Part shown: positions 1 through 7,549 of the stretch, in pieces
Layout: each line of letters begins with the position of its first letter
Numbering within the stretch: the stretch's first letter is position 1
Source of the DNA: Thiosocius sp963736445
GTDB lineage: Bacteria; Pseudomonadota; Gammaproteobacteria; Chromatiales; Chromatiaceae
NCBI GenBank assembly: GCA_963736445.1
Contig: CAVTOY010000019.1
Location: 248,001-312,000, forward strand
Length of the DNA stretch: 64,000 nt
Direction: 5' to 3'
Made by a program: the position numbers and the translations under genes
The notes under the pieces: model-generated
Told to the model about the DNA's origin: nothing
Databases searched by the model: none
Seen by the model: the letters and a program-made list of their open reading frames with translations, nothing else

Positions 1-472
1 CGTAGGGACAAAACACCGAGCAGCGGCGGCACTGTGAACACTGGTGGAAATAGCTGTACCAGTCGTCCAGTACCTCCTTGGTCAGGTCCTCGGCGCCCAC
101 CAGCTTGGGGAAATATTTGCCCGCAAACGTGAAATGACGGCGATAGACCTTGCGTAGCAGGTCCTGCCGGCCGACCGGCATGTTTTTCGGGTCTTGGGTG
201 CCCAGGTAGTAATGACATTTGTCGGTGCAGGCACCGCATTTTACGCAGGAGTCGAGAAAGACACGCAGCGAACGGTACTTGCCAAGCAGGTCACCCATGG
301 CGTCGATCGCTTTGTCGTGCCAGTCTTCCGGCAGCTCGCCCGGAAAGTCCAGCGGGGCCTGGAACTCCGGCTTGGCGATGTATGGCTTGCTGTGCGCCAT
401 CGTACCAGTTATGACCGGCGGCACCTCCGGGTACTCATCCAGCTTGGGTATCTCGAAATTTGCTTTTGCCAT
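1..472 (-). CDS. dsrK: DsrK, N-terminal part (cut by window edge)
   Basis: Cytoplasmic iron-sulfur subunit of the DsrMKJOP membrane complex, thought to exchange electrons between the quinone/cytochrome side and the DsrC disulfide. The frame opens with ATG at 472 on the minus strand and runs off the left edge, giving about 157 residues. Two ferredoxin-type [4Fe-4S] motifs are readable: CVKCGACTDKC near residue 79 and CSQCRRCSVFC near the cut end. The HdrD-like C-terminal catalytic part would lie outside the window. It follows dsrM by 18 bases, so it is co-transcribed. The order dsrABEFHCMK matches the Allochromatium-type operon, so dsrL, dsrJOP and the rest are expected further left, though this cannot be seen. 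Confidence 0.95.
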   Translation of the reverse strand, partial: MAKANFEIPKLDEYPEVPPVITGTMAHSKPYIAKPEFQAPLDFPGELPEDWHDKAIDAMGDLLGKYRSLRVFLDSCVKCGACTDKCHYYLGTQDPKNMPVGRQDLLRKVYRRHFTFAGKYFPKLVGAEDLTKEVLDDWYSYFHQCSQCRRCSVFCPY

Positions 473-490
473 GCGGGTTGACCCTCCGAC

Positions 491-1234
491 CTACGATTCC
501 AGCTTGCGCGCCCAATCGGCGATATGGCGCTGCTCACGGGGGTTGTCGACCTGATTGCGGGTCGGGCTGAAGAAGATGCCGGGTGCATGCAGAAGCTTGC
601 TGATCGGGAAGATGATCATCAGGAGTGCGACCAACAGCAAATGCACGACCATCAGCGGATCGGTCGGCAGGTTGGGCATGTCACTGAAGCTGAAGGTCAG
701 CAGCGCACGGAAAAACCCTTTCACCGCGACGACGTCGGTATGCGCAACGAAAGTCGTCATCGCCCCGCTGACGCCGATCAACAGCAGTAACAGCAGCATC
801 AGATGATCGGACGGCGCCGAGATATAGCGCACACGATCGACAAACAGTCGTCGCGCCCACAAACCAAGTAGGCCGATGATCATCGCGAAAGCGAGATATT
901 TGAACAGCGGGCTGACAAATGCCACGACCGCCATAATCGACTCGGAGTCGGTGAAGTAACGCAGGTGACGGAACAACACGGCGAACAGTGCAATATGAAA
1001 CAGCCAACCGAAAAGCCACGTCCATTTTGTCGACTTGAAGAGGCTTTCAAAAAACACGACTTCGCGAAACATGCGCAGTATGACCCCACCCTGCGTTACT
1101 GGCGCAGGCGTGGTGGGGATTTTCAGCGGCGCGGGAGTTTTCCAATACAAAGCGATACGGCGCGCGAGGCCGACCACCAGCAGCACGGCAGCCACGTAGA
1201 AGAGTACGGCGAATGCGACCGTCAGAAACGACAT
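491..1234 (-). CDS. dsrM: DsrM, membrane cytochrome b subunit
   Basis: Integral membrane, NarI-like b-type cytochrome subunit of DsrMKJOP. It passes electrons between the quinone pool and DsrK. The 247-residue product has about six hydrophobic segments, beginning with an N-terminal helix (MSFLTVAFAVLFYVAAVLL). Histidines such as those in GWLFHIALFAVLFRHLRYF are candidate heme ligands. Length and position between dsrC and dsrK fit the family. A 78-base gap containing a hairpin separates it from dsrC, so relative expression may be set post-transcriptionally. Confidence 0.93.
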   Translation of the reverse strand: MSFLTVAFAVLFYVAAVLLVVGLARRIALYWKTPAPLKIPTTPAPVTQGGVILRMFREVVFFESLFKSTKWTWLFGWLFHIALFAVLFRHLRYFTDSESIMAVVAFVSPLFKYLAFAMIIGLLGLWARRLFVDRVRYISAPSDHLMLLLLLLIGVSGAMTTFVAHTDVVAVKGFFRALLTFSFSDMPNLPTDPLMVVHLLLVALLMIIFPISKLLHAPGIFFSPTRNQVDNPREQRHIADWARKLES

Positions 1235-1266
1235 GTTCCCGATAACCTCTCGGTTTGATTCAAGGG

Positions 1267-1295
1267 CCGGACGGATCTCTCGCTGATCCGCCCGG
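1267..1295 (-). other. Hairpin in the dsrC-dsrM intergenic gap
   Basis: Inverted repeat: CGGATC (1272-1277) pairs with GATCCG (1285-1290) across a 7-base loop. After one mismatch (1271/1291) pairing continues for four more bases (1267-1270 with 1292-1295). There is no T-tract after it in the direction of transcription, so it looks like an RNA processing or stability element rather than a terminator. Confidence 0.55.
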
Positions 1296-1312
1296 AGACA
1301 CTCATCTGCAGT

Positions 1313-1645
1313 TCAGACGCATCCGGTGGGCTTCGGCAGACCGGCATAACGACAGGCCTGCTTGCCGGGACCGTACGGAAACAGACCGTAGAGGTACTTG
1401 CTGTTGCCCTTGTCCTTGCCCATTTTCTTGCCCACGGCCTTGGTCAATACGCGAACAGCCGGCGCAATCTGATACTCTTCGTAGTACTCGCGCAGGAACT
1501 TGATGATGTCCCAGTGTTCGTCCGTGAGATCGAGTTCGTCTTCCTTCGCCATCACTTCGGCAACGCCGGGCTCCCACTCGTTGATATTTGCGAGGTAACC
1601 CTCTTCGTCGGTTTCCAGGGTCTTACCATTCACTTCGATAGGCAT
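1313..1645 (-). CDS. dsrC: DsrC, sulfur carrier protein
   Basis: Small cytoplasmic TusE/DsrC-family protein that carries sulfur as a persulfide or trisulfide on C-terminal cysteines. It is the proposed substrate of DsrAB and redox partner of DsrMK. The 110-residue length is typical. Both functional cysteines are present: Cys98 in KQACRYAGLP and the penultimate Cys109 in PTGCV, which is what separates a working DsrC from cysteine-less paralogues. A good ribosome site (AGGAG, read on the minus strand) precedes the ATG. Compare the cysteine-free paralogue at 8520-8864. Confidence 0.97.
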   Translation of the reverse strand: MPIEVNGKTLETDEEGYLANINEWEPGVAEVMAKEDELDLTDEHWDIIKFLREYYEEYQIAPAVRVLTKAVGKKMGKDKGNSKYLYGLFPYGPGKQACRYAGLPKPTGCV

Positions 1646-1687
1646 GTCTATCTCCTCTAAGAAAGCAATTGCTTTGTCGGTCTGGTC

Positions 1688-1996
1688 TTATAACCAGGCC
1701 TGTACCTTGTCGTTGGCTTCCACCAGATCGACGAAACCTGCGTAATCGACAACCTCGATTCCCTCGATGATGCGATCGTCCTTGATGGCGCGAGCCATGA
1801 GATCAGACTTGAGTGCATAAACCTTTCTGTCACTCATCGCGCCTTTCACTATGTCCTCTGCCGCAGTGCCCTTCATGGCGCCATAGACCCCGTCTTCGAT
1901 CATCAGGATCGAAGATCCTGCCAACGAAAACCTGATCGCCGCCTCCAGCGAGTTCTTTTCGAAGGGGGATTTATTGACTGTGAAAAGATCGGACAT
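1688..1996 (-). CDS. dsrH: DsrH, TusB-family subunit lacking Cys20
   Basis: TusB-like subunit of the DsrE2F2H2 sulfurtransferase complex that passes sulfur to DsrC. The 102-residue product starts with the family hallmark NKSPFEKNSLE. The position equivalent to the putative active Cys20 of Allochromatium DsrH is Ala20 here (NSLEAAIRF), and there is no cysteine anywhere in the protein. The fold-defining region IEDGVYGAMKGT is intact. Gaps of 9 bases to dsrF and 42 to dsrC put it in the operon. Sulfur transfer by the complex would therefore rest on DsrE Cys78 alone (inference). Confidence 0.93.
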   Translation of the reverse strand: MSDLFTVNKSPFEKNSLEAAIRFSLAGSSILMIEDGVYGAMKGTAAEDIVKGAMSDRKVYALKSDLMARAIKDDRIIEGIEVVDYAGFVDLVEANDKVQAWL

Positions 1997-2005
1997 TGGG
2001 CCACC

Positions 2006-2413
2006 TCAGAATGAAAATACGACTTCGGAATCAGCCACAAGTTTCGCAGCCTGATCCGTATCCACGACTTTGACAATGTTGTCGACTTCCTCTTCTGTCT
2101 CGTAGTCTTCCCAGGCCACTTCGATCAGATCTTCCTGGCTCAGACCGCGCGCCGCGAGCGACGCCTTGTCGACGTACATGTGACGAACACCGTAATCGCC
2201 CAGCGTGCGATAGGTCGGCATAAAGTTCTTCATGTCCGACTCGGAGGTATCACTGCCTTTGACCAGCTGGAAAACACCGTCATCGACGAACATCAGGCTG
2301 ACTTCCTGATCGAAGGCCGCTCCAATCAGCACGACTTCCAGCGATTCCCAGGCATAGATAGTGCCGTAGGGAGCACGACGGTTCAGATACATGAACTTCT
2401 TGATATCGGACAT
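2006..2413 (-). CDS. dsrF: DsrF, TusC-family subunit
   Basis: TusC-like structural subunit of the DsrEFH hexamer in the cytoplasm. It is 135 residues with the family core VVLIGAAFDQEVSLMFVDDG. No cysteine is present, in line with a structural role. It is 12 bases downstream of dsrE and 9 bases upstream of dsrH, so the three subunits are tightly co-expressed. dsrEFH is found with oxidative-type dsrAB and is absent from sulfate reducers, which supports the sulfur-oxidizer reading. Confidence 0.95.
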   Translation of the reverse strand: MSDIKKFMYLNRRAPYGTIYAWESLEVVLIGAAFDQEVSLMFVDDGVFQLVKGSDTSESDMKNFMPTYRTLGDYGVRHMYVDKASLAARGLSQEDLIEVAWEDYETEEEVDNIVKVVDTDQAAKLVADSEVVFSF

Positions 2414-2425
2414 CGTTGTAACTCC

Positions 2426-2818
2426 TCAATCGCCGAACACGACCAGGCGGTCGCTCTGGATGGCAGCCTCGACCAGCTGGCCCAGGCCCGAGATGCGGAA
2501 CTGCGGCGCAATGTTGGTGGCATCCTTCCCATTGCGCTCAGCCTCCCCATCATCCACCAAACCGCGACGCTGCGCCGCCGCGACGCAGAGGACCATATCG
2601 AGATCGTACTTCTCGGCCAGTTCCACCCAGCGGTTGACGATGTGGCGATCATCCTGAGGCGGCGTGGTCAGGCGGGTGCCGTTGAGCACGCCGTCATGAT
2701 AGAAGAACACGCGAAATACTTCGTGACCCTTTTCGAGGGCCGCCTTGGTGAAGTGATAAGCCGAATCGGTCGCCTGGTGCTGATAGGGACCCTCGTTCAC
2801 CTGTACTGACAGTTTCAT
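2426..2818 (-). CDS. dsrE: DsrE, active-cysteine subunit of DsrEFH
   Basis: TusD-like subunit of the DsrEFH sulfurtransferase, which accepts persulfide sulfur (usually from TusA or a rhodanese) and hands it to DsrC. The 130-residue product has its conserved cysteine at residue 78 (DMVLCVAAAQRRG), the same number as in Allochromatium DsrE. It lies 30 bases downstream of dsrB. Since DsrH and DsrF lack cysteine here, this is the only cysteine-bearing subunit of the complex. Confidence 0.96.
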   Translation of the reverse strand: MKLSVQVNEGPYQHQATDSAYHFTKAALEKGHEVFRVFFYHDGVLNGTRLTTPPQDDRHIVNRWVELAEKYDLDMVLCVAAAQRRGLVDDGEAERNGKDATNIAPQFRISGLGQLVEAAIQSDRLVVFGD

Positions 2819-2848
2819 AGTTAGGTTTGACCTCGTCCGTTACCGCTG

Positions 2849-3922
2849 TCAGAAGCGAATGTAAGTCGAAGAGTTCAGACTCTTGCGCGAACCACGCCAG
2901 TTGTCGATGTGGTACTTCGTGAACGGCAGATCCACGGCCTCGAAGAAACGCGGCCAGCCGATACGCTCGATCCACTCGTTGATACGCTCCCAGTCGCGGG
3001 CACCCTCTTTGTACGCCTTGAGAATCTTCTTCACGATTGCAGTCGCTTCCGGCCAGCGCGGCGGATTGTTCGGGATACCCGCGGCGACCAGCTTCTGGAA
3101 CGTCGGCTTACCGCGGGCGTTAGAGTGGTTTCCACCGACCCATATCGCCAGTTTTGTGTGCTCTGCATCGTTTATCTGCATCGGCGGACACGGCGGGAAA
3201 CAGGCGCCACAGCAGATACACTTCTTCTCGTCGACTTCCAGCGACGGCTTGCCGTTGACCATGGCCGGGCGGATCGCCGCGACCGGGCAGCGCGCGACCA
3301 CCGATGGACGCTCACAGACGTTTGCGACCAGGTCATGGTTGATCTTCGGCGGCTTGGTGTGTTGCACGTTGATGGCAATGTCGCCCTGACCACCGCAGTT
3401 GATCTGGCAGCAGGAAGTGGTGATGTGGACGCGGTTCGGCATGTTCGCATTGCGGAACTCGTCGATCAGTTCGTCCATCATCGACTTGACCACGCCCGAG
3501 GCATCGGTCCCGGGGATGTCGCAGTGCAGCCAGCCCTGGGTGTGCGAAATCATGGTCACGGAGTTTTGCGTACCGCCGACGATGAAACCCGCTTCCTCGA
3601 TCGCCTTGATCAGCGGCTCGACCTTGGCCTCATCGGTCACCATGTACTCGATGTTGGAGCGGATGGTGAAGTGAACATAACCTTCGCCGTAGGTGTCACC
3701 GATGTCGCACAACGTGCGCAGCGTGAAGACGTCTAGGATACGTTGAGTGCCGACACGGACAGTCCAGACCTTGTCGCCGTTTTTCGCAACGTGCAACAGG
3801 ACACCGGGGCGCGGGTGCTCGTGGTAGGCCCACATCCCGAAGTTGCGGCGCATTACCGGGTGCATGTACTGAAACGGATCGGGACAGCCGGTCTCGATCG
3901 GTTCGCGCATATCTCTGGCCAT
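2849..3922 (-). CDS. dsrB: DsrB, reverse-type dissimilatory sulfite reductase beta subunit
   Basis: Beta subunit of siroheme sulfite reductase, working with DsrA in the cytoplasm to oxidize DsrC-bound sulfur to sulfite. It has 357 residues. The siroheme-[4Fe-4S] cysteines lie in TTSCCQINCGGQGDIAIN, about residues 165-180. An inserted ferredoxin domain carries CICCGACFPPCPP, near residues 236-248. ATG at 3922 follows a GGAGG-like site read on the minus strand (TTTTTGGAGGGATAAG). A 103-base gap with a perfect 13-bp hairpin separates it from dsrA. Confidence 0.97.
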   Translation of the reverse strand: MARDMREPIETGCPDPFQYMHPVMRRNFGMWAYHEHPRPGVLLHVAKNGDKVWTVRVGTQRILDVFTLRTLCDIGDTYGEGYVHFTIRSNIEYMVTDEAKVEPLIKAIEEAGFIVGGTQNSVTMISHTQGWLHCDIPGTDASGVVKSMMDELIDEFRNANMPNRVHITTSCCQINCGGQGDIAINVQHTKPPKINHDLVANVCERPSVVARCPVAAIRPAMVNGKPSLEVDEKKCICCGACFPPCPPMQINDAEHTKLAIWVGGNHSNARGKPTFQKLVAAGIPNNPPRWPEATAIVKKILKAYKEGARDWERINEWIERIGWPRFFEAVDLPFTKYHIDNWRGSRKSLNSSTYIRF

Positions 3923-3964
3923 CTTATCCCTCCAAAAAGCGGGGCTATTTGCGTAAAGCTTTCC

Positions 3965-3997
3965 CTACACAGCGGCGTCGATGCCGCCGCTGTGTAG
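3965..3997 (-). other. Perfect 13-bp hairpin between dsrA and dsrB
   Basis: CTACACAGCGGCG (3965-3977) is the exact reverse complement of CGCCGCTGTGTAG (3985-3997), with a 7-base loop at 3978-3984. In the direction of dsr transcription no T-tract follows, so a rho-independent terminator is unlikely. A stem of this strength between two subunits needed in equal amounts suggests mRNA processing or protection of a 3' end. Confidence 0.7.
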
Positions 3998-4025
3998 ATT
4001 GCATATCTCGAACGCAGGGTCTAGA

Positions 4026-5276
4026 TCAGGAGGCCTCTGCCTGACGATCGAACCACTTGACCGCTTCGTCATCCCAGCCGTCCATCCGGACATAGGAACT
4101 CTCGCGCGGATGGTTGACCATGTTGGGATCGACCTCGATGTCGATACCCTCGAGGAAATTGACCAGGCCTATACGTTCGATCATCTCACCGCAACGTTCG
4201 TGCTCCAGCCCGTTTTCGGCCCAGAAGTCGATGATCTCCTCGGCCATCTCGACGAGCGACTCGTAGTCTTCTTCGGTCTCGAGCTTCTTGAACGGCACGA
4301 CGACGGTGCCCATCAGGTCGCCGATCTTCAGCGTGCGCTTGCCGCCGATAAGGATGGTCACGCCCTTGTCGTCGCCGGGGTGCAACGCCTTCGGCACGAC
4401 ATTCAGGCAGTGCATGCAGCGAACGCAGTCCCTGTTGTTGACCTGCAGCGCGTCGTCGTCTTTCAGGGTCAGCGCATTGGTCGGACAGCGAGTGATGATG
4501 TTGTCGATCACGTACTGGCGGCCCTTGCGACCGACGTAGGCCTTCCACTCGTCCTGGTTGACCTTCATATCGTCGCGCCAGGTGCCGATCACGGCGAAGT
4601 CGGCGCGCTCGATTGCATTCTGACAGTCGTTCGGGCAGCCGGAGACCTTGAACTTGAATTTATACGGCAGGGCCGGGCGGTGCACATCGTCGGTGAAGTT
4701 GTTGACCAGCAGACGGTGCGCCTTCTGCTCATTGGTGCAGGACATCTCGCAGCGCGCCGCGCCGACGCACGACATGGCGGTGCGCACGCACGGACCGGCG
4801 CCGCCGAGATCCCAACCGTAGTCGTTTATTTCATCGAAGAAGTGCTGGGTGTTTTCGGTGGTAGTCCCGATGAACATAATGTTGCCTGTCTGACCGTGGA
4901 AGGTCACCAGACCAGAGCCCCATTTCTCCCAGCTGTCGGCCAGTTGGCGCAACATAGAGGTCGAGTAGTGGTTACCCGCAGGCGGCTGCACGCGCAGCGT
5001 ATGGAATTCCTTAGACTCCGGGAACGCCTTACCGACCTCGGAAAAACGCGGGATGATGCCGCCACCATAGCCGTAGACGGAGACGGTACCCCCCTTCCAG
5101 TACCCCTTACGGGTCTCGTACGAGTGTTCAAGCTGGCCCAACAGCGAGTTGGTGACGTCGTTGATGCGCTGATCTGGATGTTCGTCGCGCAGACGCTTGA
5201 TGCCGCTGATGAAGCTCGGCCACGGGCCGTCTTCGAGCTGGTCGATCATGGGTGTTGGATACCGGTCGATTGCCAT
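4026..5276 (-). CDS. dsrA: DsrA, reverse-type dissimilatory sulfite reductase alpha subunit
   Basis: Alpha subunit of siroheme sulfite reductase. The start chosen is ATG at 5276 (MAIDRYPTPMIDQLEDGPW), preceded by AGGAG; the frame stays open further upstream, but that part is not DsrA-like. The product is 416 residues. Siroheme/[4Fe-4S] cysteines sit in the Cys170-Cys176 stretch (SCVGAARC) and the Cys214-Cys218 stretch (SGCPNDCQN). A ferredoxin domain follows with CVRCMHC at 284-290 and CPTNA at 264. It is the first gene of the leftward operon, and promoter elements must lie between 5277 and about 5560. Confidence 0.97.
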   Translation of the reverse strand: MAIDRYPTPMIDQLEDGPWPSFISGIKRLRDEHPDQRINDVTNSLLGQLEHSYETRKGYWKGGTVSVYGYGGGIIPRFSEVGKAFPESKEFHTLRVQPPAGNHYSTSMLRQLADSWEKWGSGLVTFHGQTGNIMFIGTTTENTQHFFDEINDYGWDLGGAGPCVRTAMSCVGAARCEMSCTNEQKAHRLLVNNFTDDVHRPALPYKFKFKVSGCPNDCQNAIERADFAVIGTWRDDMKVNQDEWKAYVGRKGRQYVIDNIITRCPTNALTLKDDDALQVNNRDCVRCMHCLNVVPKALHPGDDKGVTILIGGKRTLKIGDLMGTVVVPFKKLETEEDYESLVEMAEEIIDFWAENGLEHERCGEMIERIGLVNFLEGIDIEVDPNMVNHPRESSYVRMDGWDDEAVKWFDRQAEAS

Positions 5277-5546
5277 GTTGTCGTTTCTCCTGACTAATCG
5301 TTCGTATTTGGCGGAAATCCGCTGTCGCCAGGCCAATCCCCTCGGCCTGCCGGCGTCATCCTCTTGTTCACGGTCCGGGCAGAAGGGGCTCGCGCTGTCG
5401 GAGCGACGCCCGGGCTGCGTCTGCGGCGCAGGCCCTGTACCTCCTATCACCGGTGGCTAATATTAGAGGACCATTGAGTGACACCATACTCCACCATTGG
5501 GGGAGAGTGGGGGTAACTCTCTATCCCTTTGTGGGTATAGGGTTAT

Positions 5547-5560
5547 TTGACCTGGGTCAA
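5547..5560. promoter_or_regulatory. FNR/DNR-type palindrome in the dsr divergent region
   Basis: TTGACCTGGGTCAA is a symmetric TTGAC-N4-GTCAA site of the CRP/FNR regulator class. It lies in the 406-base region between divergent dsrA (start 5276) and the TauD-like gene (start 5683), so it could act on either. The same region holds a GAGAGT/ACTCTC inverted repeat at 5503-5521. Binding by an FNR- or DNR-like factor is inferred from the motif alone. Confidence 0.45.
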
Positions 5561-5682
5561 TGCGAAGTCTTAGGCGGCTGAAATGCGTGAAATTTTCCAT
5601 TTGGGCAACGGAATCAATTAGCGTATGCTTAAATACTGAAGCGCTATTAGGCGATCCCGGCCCCGGCAGCGAGAAACGCGAG

Positions 5683-6592
5683 ATGCAGACCCATGTCCTG
5701 ACCGCCGAGCGCACGCCGTTTTCGCTCGATGACGACCACAGCTATGCGCTATGGCGCGCACGCAAGCTTGCAGTAGCGGGCATGCAGGATGCGATTGTCA
5801 TCCAAGATCCGGGCGAGCTGGATGCCAAGGAGCGCCAAGCCCTTTTACGCAGCGCCGCGGCGTGGAATTTCGCGTTGTTCCGCGTGCGTCGCCCTGCGAT
5901 GGACATAGAGACCTCGCTGCGCGCCTTTGGTCGCCGCCTGGGACTGCTCGACCTGGACCAGAACCTGTGCGCCGAAGACAGCGGTATCACCGCCATCACC
6001 GTCAAGCCGACCAATACCGACAAGCCCTATATCCCCTACACCAACCGTCCACTCGGCTGGCATACCGACGGCTACTACAACGCCGGCAATCAGCAGGTGC
6101 GTGCCTGGCTTCTGTATTGCGCGCACCAGCCGCCGAGGGCGGCACCAATGATCTGTTCGACCACGAGATCGCCTACATCCGTTTGCGCGACGAAAACCCC
6201 GAGTGGGTCAGCGCATTGATGGCACCAGACGCCTTCACCATCCCGAGCAATACCGAGCAGGGCCAGCAGATTCGACCGGACCACAGCGGCCCGGTGTTTT
6301 CCATCTCGCCGACGAACGGTAGCCTACACATGCGGTATTCGGCCCGTCAGCGCAATGTGATCTGGCGGGATGACGCCAACACCCGAGAAGCAGCCGCATT
6401 CCTGCTCGACTTGTTTCAACGCGGTGACGACCATATATACCGGCACCGGCTGGGATCCGGCGAAGGCGTGATCAGCAACAACATCCTGCATCGCCGCGAT
6501 GGCTTTCGCGACGACCCGTCGCCTCCGGTAACAAACGCCTGGTCTTCCGGGCACGCTATTACCAACGTTTGCCTGCCGCGAAGGAGTACTGA
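5683..6592 (+). pseudogene. TauD/TfdA-family 2-oxoglutarate dioxygenase, broken by two 1-base frameshifts
   Basis: Fe(II)/2-oxoglutarate-dependent dioxygenase of the TauD/TfdA superfamily, substrate unknown. From ATG 5683 the protein reads normally to WHTDGYY (HxD iron ligands) and LLYCAHQP. The frame then shifts near 6132 to EGGTNDLFDHEIAYI. Near 6522, after ISNNILHRRDGF (distal His), it shifts again to finish as GNKRLVFRARYYQRLP at TGA 6590. Both shifts look like loss of one G in a CGGCC context, so sequencing or assembly error is a serious alternative to real decay. Repaired length would be about 303 residues, normal for the family. First gene of a divergent operon opposite dsr. Confidence 0.8.
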
Positions 6593-6598
6593 CGAGCG

Positions 6599-6787
6599 AT
6601 GTTGTACCTGAGCCAGATCCTGATCGCCAACCAGGACGTGCCCAACTTCGACGAGCTGAAACAGGTAGTCAAGGCGTTCGCGCGCGAGGGCGAGATGTTT
6701 CTGCGCTTCGACGTGAAACCGCCCTATCCCGACACCCCACTCGACTGGGAAGAGCAGCTCGAGGCGACGTTCAGCAGCCGCTATTAG
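6599..6787 (+). CDS. Small conserved-looking protein (62 aa), unknown
   Basis: Starts 6 bases after the dioxygenase stop and ends 23 bases before the next gene, so it is embedded in the operon. The product (MLYLSQILIANQDVPNFDEL...) has no signal peptide, membrane segment or cysteine. It is mixed helical and ends in LEATFSSRY. No family is recognised. The tight spacing and regular codon use support it being real. Confidence 0.6.
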   Translation: MLYLSQILIANQDVPNFDELKQVVKAFAREGEMFLRFDVKPPYPDTPLDWEEQLEATFSSRY

Positions 6788-6810
6788 CCTGTAAACCCGA
6801 GGAGCCTTCG

Positions 6811-7527
6811 ATGGTCGATTACTTCAAGCCCGCCGAACTCCAGGACACCGCCGCGGGATCGCTGCGCAAAGACCTCGGCCAGCAGGCCCAGCTGGAGGGA
6901 CAGCTGGTCGACCTGCGGGCGCAGCTCGAACGGCTGCCGGAGGGCGCCCGGCCGCTGCAGCGCGCCGAGCTGCAGCTGGAGATCGCGCGGGCGCTGCAGA
7001 TCCTGGGACGCGGCGACGAGGCCGGGCCGATTGCGCAGACCGCGCTCGGCCTGTTCCTGTCCGCGCATGCCTGGGAGGCCGCGGCGGATGCGTGCAATGT
7101 GCTGTATGAAGCCGACCAGCCGGACTCGCTGATCGCGCTTGGTCACGGCATCTGGCTCGGTGTTACCTTCCCGATCGACCCGGAGATCTCGGTCGACCTG
7201 CTCAGCCATGTCATCGATGACACCCCGGACGACGCGGACGGTGCCGCCGTGGCGGCGGCCACCGCCTGTTTCATTGCCGACATCCGTGCCGAGGAAGGCC
7301 CCGAGAAAGAGCGCCTGAGCTTCTTCGCCCACCAGCTTTTGGGCCGCGTCGCGCGACGTCACAGTGAGGTCGAGGACCAGACCCAATTCGACCTCTGGGT
7401 GGAGCGACTCGAGCTCGACGATCCGGACAAATTCCTGGTCCGTCTGCGCAATGTGGTCGACGTGCTGGTGCAGGACCAGTGGTGGTTCGATCGAGACGCC
7501 CTGCAGTCGCAGATTCCGGGTAATTGA
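6811..7527 (+). CDS. Helical, TPR-like protein of unknown function (238 aa)
   Basis: A soluble protein with an N-terminal coiled-coil-like stretch rich in Leu, Gln and Glu (residues about 15-60). An alpha-solenoid-like part with TPR-style pairs (AELQLEIARALQILGRGDEAG; AADACNVLYEAD) follows. No catalytic motif was found. GGAG lies a few bases before ATG 6811. It sits 23 bases after the 62-aa gene and 22 before the Cas6-like gene, so the four are likely one transcript. A scaffold or partner role for the Cas6-like protein is possible but unsupported beyond linkage. Confidence 0.7.
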   Translation: MVDYFKPAELQDTAAGSLRKDLGQQAQLEGQLVDLRAQLERLPEGARPLQRAELQLEIARALQILGRGDEAGPIAQTALGLFLSAHAWEAAADACNVLYEADQPDSLIALGHGIWLGVTFPIDPEISVDLLSHVIDDTPDDADGAAVAAATACFIADIRAEEGPEKERLSFFAHQLLGRVARRHSEVEDQTQFDLWVERLELDDPDKFLVRLRNVVDVLVQDQWWFDRDALQSQIPGN

Positions 7528-7549
7528 TCGAAAAGTTGGGTAGGCAATC

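Noticed and set aside
1662..1675. AAAGCAATTGCTTT palindrome between dsrH and dsrC
   Set aside because: Short AT-rich dyad next to the dsrC ribosome site; no independent evidence for a regulator.
3981..5297. Long open frame on the plus strand opposite dsrA
   Set aside because: It mirrors dsrA codon structure in a GC-rich gene and has no ribosome site or family resemblance.
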